Source: Desulfuromonadaceae bacterium UBA2294
GTDB taxonomy: Bacteria; Desulfobacterota; Desulfuromonadia; Desulfuromonadales; UBA2294
Assembly: GCA_002345625.1 (NCBI GenBank)
Contig: DDWE01000097.1
Location: 7,087-16,271, forward strand
DNA length: 9,185 nt
Direction of reading: 5' to 3'
Shown here: piece by piece, positions 1 to 6,542 of the stretch
Position numbering within the stretch: the first letter of the stretch is position 1
Layout of the letters: each line of letters begins with the position of its first letter
Program-made: the position numbers and the translations under genes
Notes under the pieces: model-generated
Databases searched by the model: none
Seen by the model: only the letters and a program-made list of their open reading frames with translations
Told to the model about the DNA's origin: nothing

Positions 1-2
1 AA

Positions 3-368
3 CCTGTACCCGCCAAGCCGTTAACTCGTCGCGAACGCAAGGATATGCAAGTCCTGGTGCGTTTCACCGCCGTCTATTGCCAGGTCAACCATGCCGGCGA
101 AAAAAGCGGCGTTGCGGTCAGCGATGACGCCGATGGGATACTGACCACCGGTCGTTTCTCGGTCTGCACCGACTGCCGCGCCTTTCTAGCTTATGCCATT
201 GAACGCCGCCGCCGCTGCCCTTTTGAGCCGAAACCGGCCTGCAAACACTGCCCGATCCACTGTTACCGCGCTGACTACCGGCAGCGGGTGCGCACCATCA
301 TGAGTTTCTCCGGCCGTCACTTGCTGCTGCGCGGCAGGCTTGATCTGCTCTGGCACTATTTCTTTTGA
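3..368 (+). CDS. YgbA-like nitrous oxide-stimulated promoter family protein (5' end outside window)
   Basis: The reading frame is open to the left edge, and the residues before the first internal ATG at 45 (PLTRRERKD) read like family sequence, so the true start is probably upstream of the window. The protein matches the small Cys-rich YgbA family, whose genes are induced by nitric oxide in several proteobacteria. What is seen: a YC pair near the N-terminus, a CTDC motif, RRRRCPF, and the CKHCPIHCY block followed by a basic stretch and an MSFSGRHLLLR segment, which is the most diagnostic part of the family. The many paired cysteines suggest metal or Fe-S binding, but no biochemical role can be read from sequence. 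The next gene on the same strand is an Hcp-type ferredoxin with its own promoter, which supports a nitrosative-stress role. Family assignment is fairly sure; function is not. Confidence 0.82.
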   Translation, partial: PVPAKPLTRRERKDMQVLVRFTAVYCQVNHAGEKSGVAVSDDADGILTTGRFSVCTDCRAFLAYAIERRRRCPFEPKPACKHCPIHCYRADYRQRVRTIMSFSGRHLLLRGRLDLLWHYFF

Positions 369-450
369 ATGATCAAGCTCCTGAAACCGGCGGTGTCCCT
401 GTCCGCGACGATTGGTCACACCCGACGATCCTCACAAAAAAAACGGCCAT

Positions 451-468
451 CTTTGACACCGGTCAAAG
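451..468 (+). promoter_or_regulatory. CRP/FNR-superfamily (HcpR-like) operator
   Basis: A perfect 7-base inverted repeat, CTTTGAC-ACCG-GTCAAAG, contains the TTGAC-N4-GTCAA pattern that I associate with HcpR-type nitrosative-stress regulators of the CRP/FNR superfamily; FNR itself prefers TTGAT-N4-ATCAA. The centre at 459.5 is about 41 bases before the start of transcription expected from the -10 element at 487-492. That is the class II activator position, so activation of the downstream ferredoxin gene is the likely effect. The regulator gene is not in the window and its identity is inferred. Confidence 0.72.
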
Positions 469-486
469 AACCTTACCCACAATCTG

Positions 487-492
487 TATATT
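487..492 (+). promoter_or_regulatory. -10 element of the ferredoxin gene promoter
   Basis: TATATT differs from TATAAT at one position. No good -35 hexamer is present 17 bases upstream; its place is taken by the palindrome at 451-468, as expected for an activator-dependent class II promoter. Transcription would start near 499-501 and leave a leader of about 50 bases before the ATG at 553. Confidence 0.55.
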
Positions 493-552
493 CTCTTGCT
501 CAACACTGACTCTGACCAACGACATATACGATCTATAAAAGGAGAACGAACT

Positions 553-1353
553 ATGATCCGTGAAATTGTGATGATCGACGAAGATAAATGTAACGGTTGC
601 GGCCTCTGTGTCCCAGCCTGCGCCGAGGGGGCGATCAAAATCATTAACGGCAAAGCCAAACTGATTTCCGACAATCTCTGCGACGGCCTCGGCGCCTGCC
701 TTGGCCACTGCCCTCAGGATGCGATCCACGTCGAGCGCCGTGAGGCTGACGAATTCGACGAGGAGGCCGTTGAGCAACATCTACGCAAAAACGAGCCCGC
801 CAAACCGGCGATGCCGGCAGCCGGACACCACGGTCACAGTCACGGACATGGCCATCATGGCGGCGGCTGTCCGTCGGCAAAGATTGCTGATTTCACCAAA
901 CCGGCTGGTGGCGGTTGCCCGTCGGCACGACTGATGAACCTTGACGGTGCATCAGCGGTAAAAACAGATGACAGCGGCCAACGACCGACCGAACTGCGTC
1001 AGTGGCCGGTGCAGTTGCATCTGGTGCCGCCGACCGCACCATTTCTGCAGGGCGCCGATGTCCTTTTGGCAGCAGACTGTGCCCCTTTCGCCTACCCGGA
1101 GTTCCACCGCGACATCCTCAAAGGCAAGGCGTTGCTCATCGCCTGCCCAAAACTCGACGACACTGCCCCCTACGTCGCCAAGCTGACGGCCATGATCAGC
1201 CAGAGCCAGATCAGGAGTCTGACCATTGCCCATATGGAAGTCCCCTGCTGCGGCGGCCTGCTGCAGATGGCCCGCCAGGCCATGGCCGCCAGTGGTCGCG
1301 AGATTCCGATCAAGACCATCTGCGTCGGGATCCGCGGTAACCTGATCGACTGA
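553..1353 (+). CDS. Hcp-associated 4Fe-4S ferredoxin-like protein with His-rich linker
   Basis: This is a 266-residue iron-sulfur protein. The ATG at 553 is chosen because a GGAG ribosome binding site lies at 541-544; an in-frame TTG at 496 would sit at or before the expected transcription start. Residues 1-60 form a ferredoxin domain: C13, C16, C19 and C23 give a canonical CxxCxxCxxxC motif, while the second motif has C43, C49 and C53 with Leu46 where a cysteine is usual. Residues 91-102 are a Gly/His run with seven histidines. Two copies of GGGCPSA(K/R) follow at about 103-110 and 119-126. The C-terminal domain carries C176, an ACPK motif (C198) and the VPCCGG pair (C232/C233). Proteins of this build are often encoded near hybrid cluster protein (hcp) genes; electron transfer in nitrosative stress is inferred. 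It has no signal peptide and is probably cytoplasmic. Confidence 0.8.
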   Translation: MIREIVMIDEDKCNGCGLCVPACAEGAIKIINGKAKLISDNLCDGLGACLGHCPQDAIHVERREADEFDEEAVEQHLRKNEPAKPAMPAAGHHGHSHGHGHHGGGCPSAKIADFTKPAGGGCPSARLMNLDGASAVKTDDSGQRPTELRQWPVQLHLVPPTAPFLQGADVLLAADCAPFAYPEFHRDILKGKALLIACPKLDDTAPYVAKLTAMISQSQIRSLTIAHMEVPCCGGLLQMARQAMAASGREIPIKTICVGIRGNLID

Positions 1354-1374
1354 CCGAACTTCAAATCATCAGAC

Positions 1375-1406
1375 AAAAAAAGGGCAGCGGAAAACCGCTG
1401 CCCTTT
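1375..1406. terminator. Rho-independent terminator between convergent genes
   Basis: A 12-base-pair stem (AAAGGGCAGCGG at 1379-1390, CCGCTGCCCTTT at 1395-1406) closes an AAAA loop. Seven A residues at 1375-1381 become a run of seven U in the minus-strand transcript, so it is a strong terminator for the lptD operon. In the plus direction the stem starts 25 bases after the ferredoxin stop codon and is followed only by a short CTTTCTGT tract, so it probably serves both genes, less strongly for the ferredoxin. Confidence 0.88.
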
Positions 1407-1535
1407 CTGTATAAAAGTCGAGATCAAGCACAAGCCCTTTAATCCCGGGTGCCTATCAACCGGAAGTAAAGACACCCGTTGCGTCACAACGACGCGGACA
1501 AGTGTGAATGCAGCAGAAGGAGGTTTCTACCTCAA
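1407..1535 (-). other. Structured 3' region of lptD mRNA or unassigned small RNA
   Basis: The stretch between the lptD stop and the terminator has no credible ORF but several short hairpins: GAGGT/ACCTC at 1520-1524 and 1529-1533, which overlaps the lptD stop codon; GCGTC/GACGC at 1481-1485 and 1491-1495; and CGGGTG/CACCCG at 1446-1451 and 1473-1478. The middle element can also pair differently (CGTTG/CAACG), so alternative folds exist. I compared it by eye with 6S, SRP and tmRNA and with common riboswitches and found no match. It may be only a structured 3' untranslated region that protects the mRNA end. Strand is inferred from the terminator polarity. Confidence 0.3.
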
Positions 1536-3607
1536 AGCCAGTCAGTGACCGCCGCGCTTCTCTGTCGCATCGTCTTTCCGGTCAGGCCGCTTAAGGAGAA
1601 GGTGACATAAAACTTCTGCTCGTCCAGCCGATCCAACCAGCTCACAGCCAAGCTCCAGCAACTGCCACGATATTCGAGAAACGTCCGATTCTCGAGATTG
1701 TGCCGGCTGACCAGGTCGAACCGAACCTCATTCCCAAGATAGAGCGGATCGAGTAGCGCAATATCGACCCCGGCAGAGACATACTCAAAAGCATTGCGCT
1801 GGTAGCTGTAATTGAGCAGCAGTCCGTTGCCAGGGCGATCATTGTACCCCCCCCAGACGGCGAGGGATTCCATCAGCCCCGGTTGCTGCTGAAGGGCGAA
1901 CTCTCCGCGGCTACGGAGATAAAGATCATTCAGAGGCCGAATGATCGCTTCGACCTGCAACGGCGACCAGGGCTGATGTCGGTCACCGGGAATAACCAGC
2001 TGCCGCCGTTCTTCGTAAAGGTCATAATCGACCCCCAAACTCAGGTAGAGGACATCACGATACACCGAACGCCCGTCGGCATCAGACTGCCGCAAAGTCA
2101 ATCGATTATCAAGCTGGGCATGCAGGAGATTGGCGGGGGAAAACTCATCAAACTGGTCAAATTGTGGCACAGAAGCGATATCAACCCCGGGTGCAAACCG
2201 ATAGCCGATCTGGGGCTCAATGACATGGCGCAAGGCGCTTGGTGCGTCGATTGAACCAAAAACCTTTCCGATATGTGTTCCGGCGGTAATCGCGAGTTCT
2301 GGACGACCAGCATAAACCGGCTCCCCCCCCACCCAGTAAATCTGTTCATGCCAGGCGACACTGGGCAGCACCGCCAACGCCCGGGTTGAAAGAAGATCGG
2401 TCTGCAGTGAGGGGAGGAATCTTAGCCGTTCCCCCTTCTCCCCCTGCCGGCGCCAGAAATAGGTCGATTCCGCTTTTAGCGAATAAAGGAGCGGTGAATC
2501 GGCAAGACGGGTCGGCATCACGGCAAGGCGCACTTCCGGAAGGGTCTGCAAAACCGTGTTGTTTTCGGTATAGAGTGCTCTTGTGTACCGGGTCAGCCCG
2601 GTGAGATTGATATTGTCCCAGGAACGGCTCAGATAGGCGTCAGAGACGATGTAGGAGGTGGTATATACGTCGGCAGTATTTCCGAACAGGCTGTAATAAT
2701 CGGATTTACTGACATGTTCGGCATCGACGACCAGACGGACATCTCCCGGCAGGTAGCCATCGTGCTGCCAGGCGATGAGATAGCGCGATGTTTCATCTTT
2801 AAAGCCGGTGACATAGTTACCGCTAAGAGCCCCGGGACGACCGCGCCCAAAAAGGTAGCGATACTCGGCCCCGGTGCCGAGACCGAAATCGGCCATGTAA
2901 TCGAGGGTCAGCGTCGCATCCTGGTTGTCATCAATCACCTGATACCAGGGGACGACAACTTCGGTGCCAAAACGATCGGAGAATCCGACTTCCGGCAGCA
3001 AGAACCCCGAACTGCGTTGGGTCTTCGCCGGGTAAGCAACATAGGGGAGGTACAGAACCGGCACGTCGTGCAGGGAGAAAATAGCGTGTTTGGCCTGTGC
3101 AAAGGCGCCGAGCTCGATATTCAGCTCGCTGGCCGAGATTTTCCATGCGGGCACATCGCCACTGCAGGTGGTCAGGTTCCCGTTAAGTATTCGATATTTG
3201 TTTTCGCTGAAACGCTCAATTTTCTCCCCGGCGAGGAACATGGAGGGTTCATTAAGGGCCAGTCGGCCATCGGAGAGCACACCGGTTCCGTCGGTGAAAT
3301 TATAGCGAAGAGCCCGCGCATTCATCGTCCCGGTGGGAGAGACCAGCCGGACATCCCCCGTGCAGAAGATATCACCGCTTGATTCGTCAAAGATCGCTTC
3401 ATCTGTCGTCAACCGTAGCTCGCCCCTGACAACATCAACACTGCCTTGGGCGCTGTACTGGCTTTTCTCTTTATCAAAGACAAGACTGTCGGCTGAAAGT
3501 TTGATCTCTTCACTGCCGAGTAACGAACTGTCAACCGCCCCGGCCGAAAACGGCAGTAGCAGACAAAACAGGATAAGGAGAAGAAAAAATGAATGTTTAA
3601 GAGACAA
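1532..3607 (-). CDS. lptD: LPS-assembly outer membrane protein LptD
   Basis: LptD is the outer-membrane beta-barrel that inserts lipopolysaccharide into the outer leaflet, working with LptE and fed by LptA. The TTG at 3607-3605 is chosen as start: GAGGAG lies 7 bases upstream, and the product begins with a signal peptide (about 1-24, hydrophobic core, SAGA before VDSS). The frame stays open further upstream, but that part overlaps folC out of frame and has no LptD character. The mature protein has an OstA/LptA-like domain (about 30-170), then the barrel domain opening with LYLPYVAYP (185-193) and SGFLLP (200-205) and ending in alternating hydrophobic strands. Its 691 residues are somewhat fewer than the roughly 780 of E. 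coli. Cys148 (TTCSGDVPAW) and Cys650 (GSCW) fit one N-domain-to-barrel disulfide; the CC pair of E. coli is reduced to a single Cys. It overlaps the end of folC by 11 bases, which suggests translational coupling. Confidence 0.92.
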   Translation of the reverse strand: MSLKHSFFLLLILFCLLLPFSAGAVDSSLLGSEEIKLSADSLVFDKEKSQYSAQGSVDVVRGELRLTTDEAIFDESSGDIFCTGDVRLVSPTGTMNARALRYNFTDGTGVLSDGRLALNEPSMFLAGEKIERFSENKYRILNGNLTTCSGDVPAWKISASELNIELGAFAQAKHAIFSLHDVPVLYLPYVAYPAKTQRSSGFLLPEVGFSDRFGTEVVVPWYQVIDDNQDATLTLDYMADFGLGTGAEYRYLFGRGRPGALSGNYVTGFKDETSRYLIAWQHDGYLPGDVRLVVDAEHVSKSDYYSLFGNTADVYTTSYIVSDAYLSRSWDNINLTGLTRYTRALYTENNTVLQTLPEVRLAVMPTRLADSPLLYSLKAESTYFWRRQGEKGERLRFLPSLQTDLLSTRALAVLPSVAWHEQIYWVGGEPVYAGRPELAITAGTHIGKVFGSIDAPSALRHVIEPQIGYRFAPGVDIASVPQFDQFDEFSPANLLHAQLDNRLTLRQSDADGRSVYRDVLYLSLGVDYDLYEERRQLVIPGDRHQPWSPLQVEAIIRPLNDLYLRSRGEFALQQQPGLMESLAVWGGYNDRPGNGLLLNYSYQRNAFEYVSAGVDIALLDPLYLGNEVRFDLVSRHNLENRTFLEYRGSCWSLAVSWLDRLDEQKFYVTFSLSGLTGKTMRQRSAAVTDWL

Positions 3608-4868
3608 CAGCTGACTCCTCAAGCCCGGCCAGGGCAGGTATAGCCGCAACCAAAAACAGGGAACCGGCGACCAAAACGATTTCACCTTCTCCACAGGCGG
3701 AGCGAGCGGCTGCCAGAGCCGCCAATGGTGTCGGCCATACACGCGCCGGAACACCAGATTCCAGAACCGCAGCGGCAATTTCTTCCGGGGGCACCGCCGC
3801 TTCGATGGGCGGCGCAACACAGTAGGCGGCGACCGTAAACGGCAGCACAGGCGCCAGAATCGCCGTCAGGTCCTTACCTTGCTTCACGCCGACCACCCAA
3901 TGCACACGTTTGATACCGGCATCAGCAAGATAATCAGCCAAAGTACTCGCACCGGCACCATTGTGGGCACCATCAAGGAGCAGGCAGTGAGTACGCCACT
4001 CGAGGCGCCCCGGCCAGTGCACCGTCGCGACCCCACGACTCAGTGCGGAATCAGGGAGGGGAAGACCTTGCCGACGCAAAAGCTCAGCCGCCGCCAGCGC
4101 TGTCTCCATGTTGACCAGTTGGTGACGGCCAGACAGTGCCGGATGGAGATTATCCAGGGTGGTATCGAGCCCCCGATAGGCACACGTCCCGGCAACACCA
4201 GCTTTCAAAGAAAAATCGACGCCGCCCTGATAGCGGGGCGCAGCAATCGATGACGCAGCGGCCAGCAGGGCCGTTTCGGCTTCCGGTTCCTGCCGTGAAA
4301 TCACGGCCGGCACCCCGGGACGCAAAATACCGGCCTTCTCGCCGGCAATCGCGGTCAGGGTTTCACCAAGCCAGGCTTCATGATCACGGGCAATCGGGGT
4401 AATGACACTCAGGCAGGGGAAGACGGCGTTAGTCGCATCGAGACGCCCGCCCATGCCGACTTCGAGCACCGCCAGGGCAACCTGCTGCCGGCGGAAGTGC
4501 TCCAGAGCAAGGGCCGTTGTAAATTCGAAAAAGGTTAACGGCAAACCCTGCCCGACGATCCGCAACTCATCGACCAACTGATCGACAGCATCGAGGGTAA
4601 TGGCAACGCCATCAATCTGTACCCGCTCACTGAAACAGTGTAAGTGCGGGGAGGTGTAAAGGCCGGTGCGCAAGCCGGACACCGTCGTGATCGTCGCCAG
4701 AGTGGCCGACGTCGAGCCTTTGCCATTGGTGCCGGCGACCAGAACACACGGATAGTCCTGCTCCGGATGTCCGAGGCGCTCCAGAAGCGTCCGGATATTG
4801 TCCAGTCCGAGCTTGATGCCAAAGGTCTGCAAGCTGTAAAGGTAGTCGAGACTCGCCCGGTCGGCCAT
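3597..4868 (-). CDS. folC: Bifunctional dihydrofolate synthase / folylpolyglutamate synthase
   Basis: This cytoplasmic Mur-ligase-family enzyme of 423 residues uses ATP to join glutamate to dihydropteroate and to extend the polyglutamate tail of folates. Seen in sequence: the P-loop GTNGKGST (46-53), the TSPHL segment and ERVQIDG (about 72-87), FFEFTTALA (113-121), the LEVGMGGRLDATN block (135-147), the ITPIARDHEAWLG stretch with its conserved His (156-169) followed by GEKAGI, and a LLLDGAHN motif at the start of the C-terminal domain. Length is typical for bacterial FolC. The ATG lies 3 bases after the accD stop with only a weak AAGAA before it, so translation probably depends on ribosomes leaving accD. 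Its own end overlaps the lptD start. Whether one or both activities are kept cannot be decided from sequence alone. Confidence 0.94.
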   Translation of the reverse strand: MADRASLDYLYSLQTFGIKLGLDNIRTLLERLGHPEQDYPCVLVAGTNGKGSTSATLATITTVSGLRTGLYTSPHLHCFSERVQIDGVAITLDAVDQLVDELRIVGQGLPLTFFEFTTALALEHFRRQQVALAVLEVGMGGRLDATNAVFPCLSVITPIARDHEAWLGETLTAIAGEKAGILRPGVPAVISRQEPEAETALLAAASSIAAPRYQGGVDFSLKAGVAGTCAYRGLDTTLDNLHPALSGRHQLVNMETALAAAELLRRQGLPLPDSALSRGVATVHWPGRLEWRTHCLLLDGAHNGAGASTLADYLADAGIKRVHWVVGVKQGKDLTAILAPVLPFTVAAYCVAPPIEAAVPPEEIAAAVLESGVPARVWPTPLAALAAARSACGEGEIVLVAGSLFLVAAIPALAGLEESAVVS

Positions 4869-4871
4869 GAA

Positions 4872-5720
4872 TCAGTTCTTGGTGAAGACCCGCAGGATCT
4901 GGCCGAGCTTCTCCTTCATCTCCTGACGACGGATGATCATATCGACCATGCCGTGTTCAAGCAGATACTCCGAGCGCTGAAACCCCTCGGGGAGAGTCTG
5001 GCGGATCGTCTGTTCAATGACGCGTGGACCGGCAAAGCCGATCAGGGCGCGCGGCTCGGCAATGTTAAGATCACCGAGCATGGCGAAGCTGGCGGTGACG
5101 CCGCCGGTGGTCGGATCGGTGAGGACCGAGATAAAGGGGATGCCGGCCGCCTTCAGTTTGGCCAGTGCCGCACTGGTTTTGGCCATCTGCATCAACGAGA
5201 GGATACTTTCCTGCATGCGGGCCCCGCCGGAGGAGGAGAAGATCAGCACCGGCGATTTCTTCTCCAGGCCGCGCTCAATGACCCGGGTAATCTTCTCGCC
5301 GACCGCCGAACCCATACTGCCGCCCATGTAAGCGAAATCGAAGACGGCCAAGGCCACCGACAGACCATTGATCTCGCCCTCGCCACACTTGACAGCATCG
5401 CCGCCACCGAGCTTCTTCACCGTCGCCTTGATCCGCTCCTTGTACGGCTTCGAATCCTTGAATTCGAGGAAGTCGACCGGCATCATCTCGGCATCCATCT
5501 CGACAAAGGTACCGGGATCGATTACCAGTTCGATCCGCTCGCGGGCACTGATGCGAAAATGATAATCGCACTTCGGGCAGACATTGAGGTTGCGCTCAAT
5601 CTCCTTGGTATAAATGATCTCGTTACAATTTTTACACTTCGTCCAGATCCCTTCCGGCATCTGCACGTTCTTTTTTTCGGGAACGCTCATCGGCGCTTTT
5701 GTTTTTTTAAACCAAGGCAT
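4872..5720 (-). CDS. accD: Acetyl-CoA carboxylase carboxyltransferase subunit beta
   Basis: AccD pairs with AccA to move the carboxyl group from carboxybiotin to acetyl-CoA, giving malonyl-CoA for fatty-acid synthesis. The 282-residue protein begins with the zinc ribbon of the bacterial family (C29, C32, C48, C51 in WTKCKNC and VCPKC). The carboxyltransferase core follows: GGSMGSAVGEK, SSSGGARMQE, TDPTTGGVTASFA and GFAGPRVIE, in the usual order. Length is close to E. coli AccD (304). The ATG at 5720 has GAGG about 10 bases upstream. accA is not in the window. The gene lies 35 bases after the MBL-fold gene and 3 bases before folC; accD-folC adjacency is common in many bacteria. Confidence 0.97.
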   Translation of the reverse strand: MPWFKKTKAPMSVPEKKNVQMPEGIWTKCKNCNEIIYTKEIERNLNVCPKCDYHFRISARERIELVIDPGTFVEMDAEMMPVDFLEFKDSKPYKERIKATVKKLGGGDAVKCGEGEINGLSVALAVFDFAYMGGSMGSAVGEKITRVIERGLEKKSPVLIFSSSGGARMQESILSLMQMAKTSAALAKLKAAGIPFISVLTDPTTGGVTASFAMLGDLNIAEPRALIGFAGPRVIEQTIRQTLPEGFQRSEYLLEHGMVDMIIRRQEMKEKLGQILRVFTKN

Positions 5721-5755
5721 AGTTTTGTGACCTCGTTAAGAGAAAGACAGCAGTA

Positions 5756-6520
5756 TCAAAAGGTGAAGACTTCACCACCGTCGAGAACCTGCAGCCGGTC
5801 GTCACCGATGGCGGCCAGTTCCGCCCGGAGCTCTTCCAGAAACTGCGGCTTCATATGAAAAACCTTGATCGGTATATCCCGATCGCCAAACTTTTCCAGT
5901 TCCACCTTAAGCATTTCCGGCGTCAGATGACCGCTGATCTTTGCCAGATGCTCCATCCGATTGGGGAACGACGCTTCAATAAAGGCAATCTTCAGATTTT
6001 CACATTTGCGGGTCATTTCCCAGATTGCCGTCGTTGTCGTGGTATCCGACGAGTAAAAGAGCGCATGACCCTCACGCTCGACGCAGTAAGCAGTGGTATA
6101 GATGGTGTGGTTCGTCTCTTCCCACTTGACCTGATAGCCGGCGATTTCGGCCTGTTTCCCTGCCGGCAGCGGCAGCAGATTGATCACTGGATTCTCCGGA
6201 GTTGGAATCAGGCTAAAATCTGGCCAGGTCACGTTATTGAACAGATGCTTTCGAATTGCGTCCAGCACCGGTTCTGCCGCCCAGATCCGGACCGGCGTCT
6301 TGCGACTGGTGAGCACGTTATCAGCCAGAAACGCCAGGTCGATGATATGATCAATGTGCGCATGGGTGATCAGGATATCATCGAGGGACACCTGTTCCGC
6401 CTGGTTCAGCGTTGACGCAAGAGACCCGGCATCAAGCAACAGCTTGTCATCGACGAGCAGGCAACTGGTCGATCGACCTGGGACCCGGGAACCGAAACAT
6501 CCTAGAACGCGAATTTTCAT
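5756..6520 (-). CDS. MBL-fold hydrolase, class II cyclic-nucleotide phosphodiesterase-like
   Basis: This is a 254-residue metallo-beta-lactamase-fold protein of the type annotated as class II 3',5'-cyclic-nucleotide phosphodiesterase. The N-terminus MKIRVLGCFGS with LLLDAGS (28-33) is typical. Metal-site residues are visible: HAHIDH (53-58, His53, His55, Asp57, His58), the NHT motif (His138), YSSDTT (Asp159), SGHLT (His198) and FHMKP (His222). There is no signal peptide, so it should be cytoplasmic. The ATG at 6520 is preferred because the family starts there, although its ribosome binding site is weak; a GTG at 6568 would add 16 atypical residues and overlap trpA. Cyclic AMP hydrolysis is an inference from similarity; RNase Z-like or other phosphodiester substrates are possible. 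It sits 22 bases after trpA, with no evident link to tryptophan synthesis. Confidence 0.8.
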   Translation of the reverse strand: MKIRVLGCFGSRVPGRSTSCLLVDDKLLLDAGSLASTLNQAEQVSLDDILITHAHIDHIIDLAFLADNVLTSRKTPVRIWAAEPVLDAIRKHLFNNVTWPDFSLIPTPENPVINLLPLPAGKQAEIAGYQVKWEETNHTIYTTAYCVEREGHALFYSSDTTTTTAIWEMTRKCENLKIAFIEASFPNRMEHLAKISGHLTPEMLKVELEKFGDRDIPIKVFHMKPQFLEELRAELAAIGDDRLQVLDGGEVFTF

Positions 6521-6542
6521 GGCACCATGTGTACTGACCGCC

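Noticed and set aside
496..552. Upstream TTG start for the ferredoxin gene
   Set aside because: It lies at or before the expected transcription start, lacks a ribosome binding site and adds 19 residues without family character; the ATG at 553 has GGAG before it.
903..930. Possible nucleotide repeat with 864-890 in the ferredoxin gene
   Set aside because: The similarity is explained by the twin GGGCPSA(K/R) protein motif and is not a mobile or regulatory DNA repeat.
1430..1535. Riboswitch, 6S RNA or SRP RNA on the plus strand
   Set aside because: No plus-strand gene follows, and no conserved core of these RNA families could be recognised by eye; only an unassigned structured region is reported.
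3608..3820. 71-codon N-terminal extension of lptD
   Set aside because: It overlaps folC coding sequence, reads as an Arg/Trp/Pro-rich shadow frame and would hide the signal peptide.
4644..5858. Plus-strand open frame of 404 codons across folC and accD
   Set aside because: It lies antisense to two well-supported enzymes with all their motifs, has no ribosome binding site, and its low-complexity Arg/Gly/His-rich product fits a GC-driven shadow frame.
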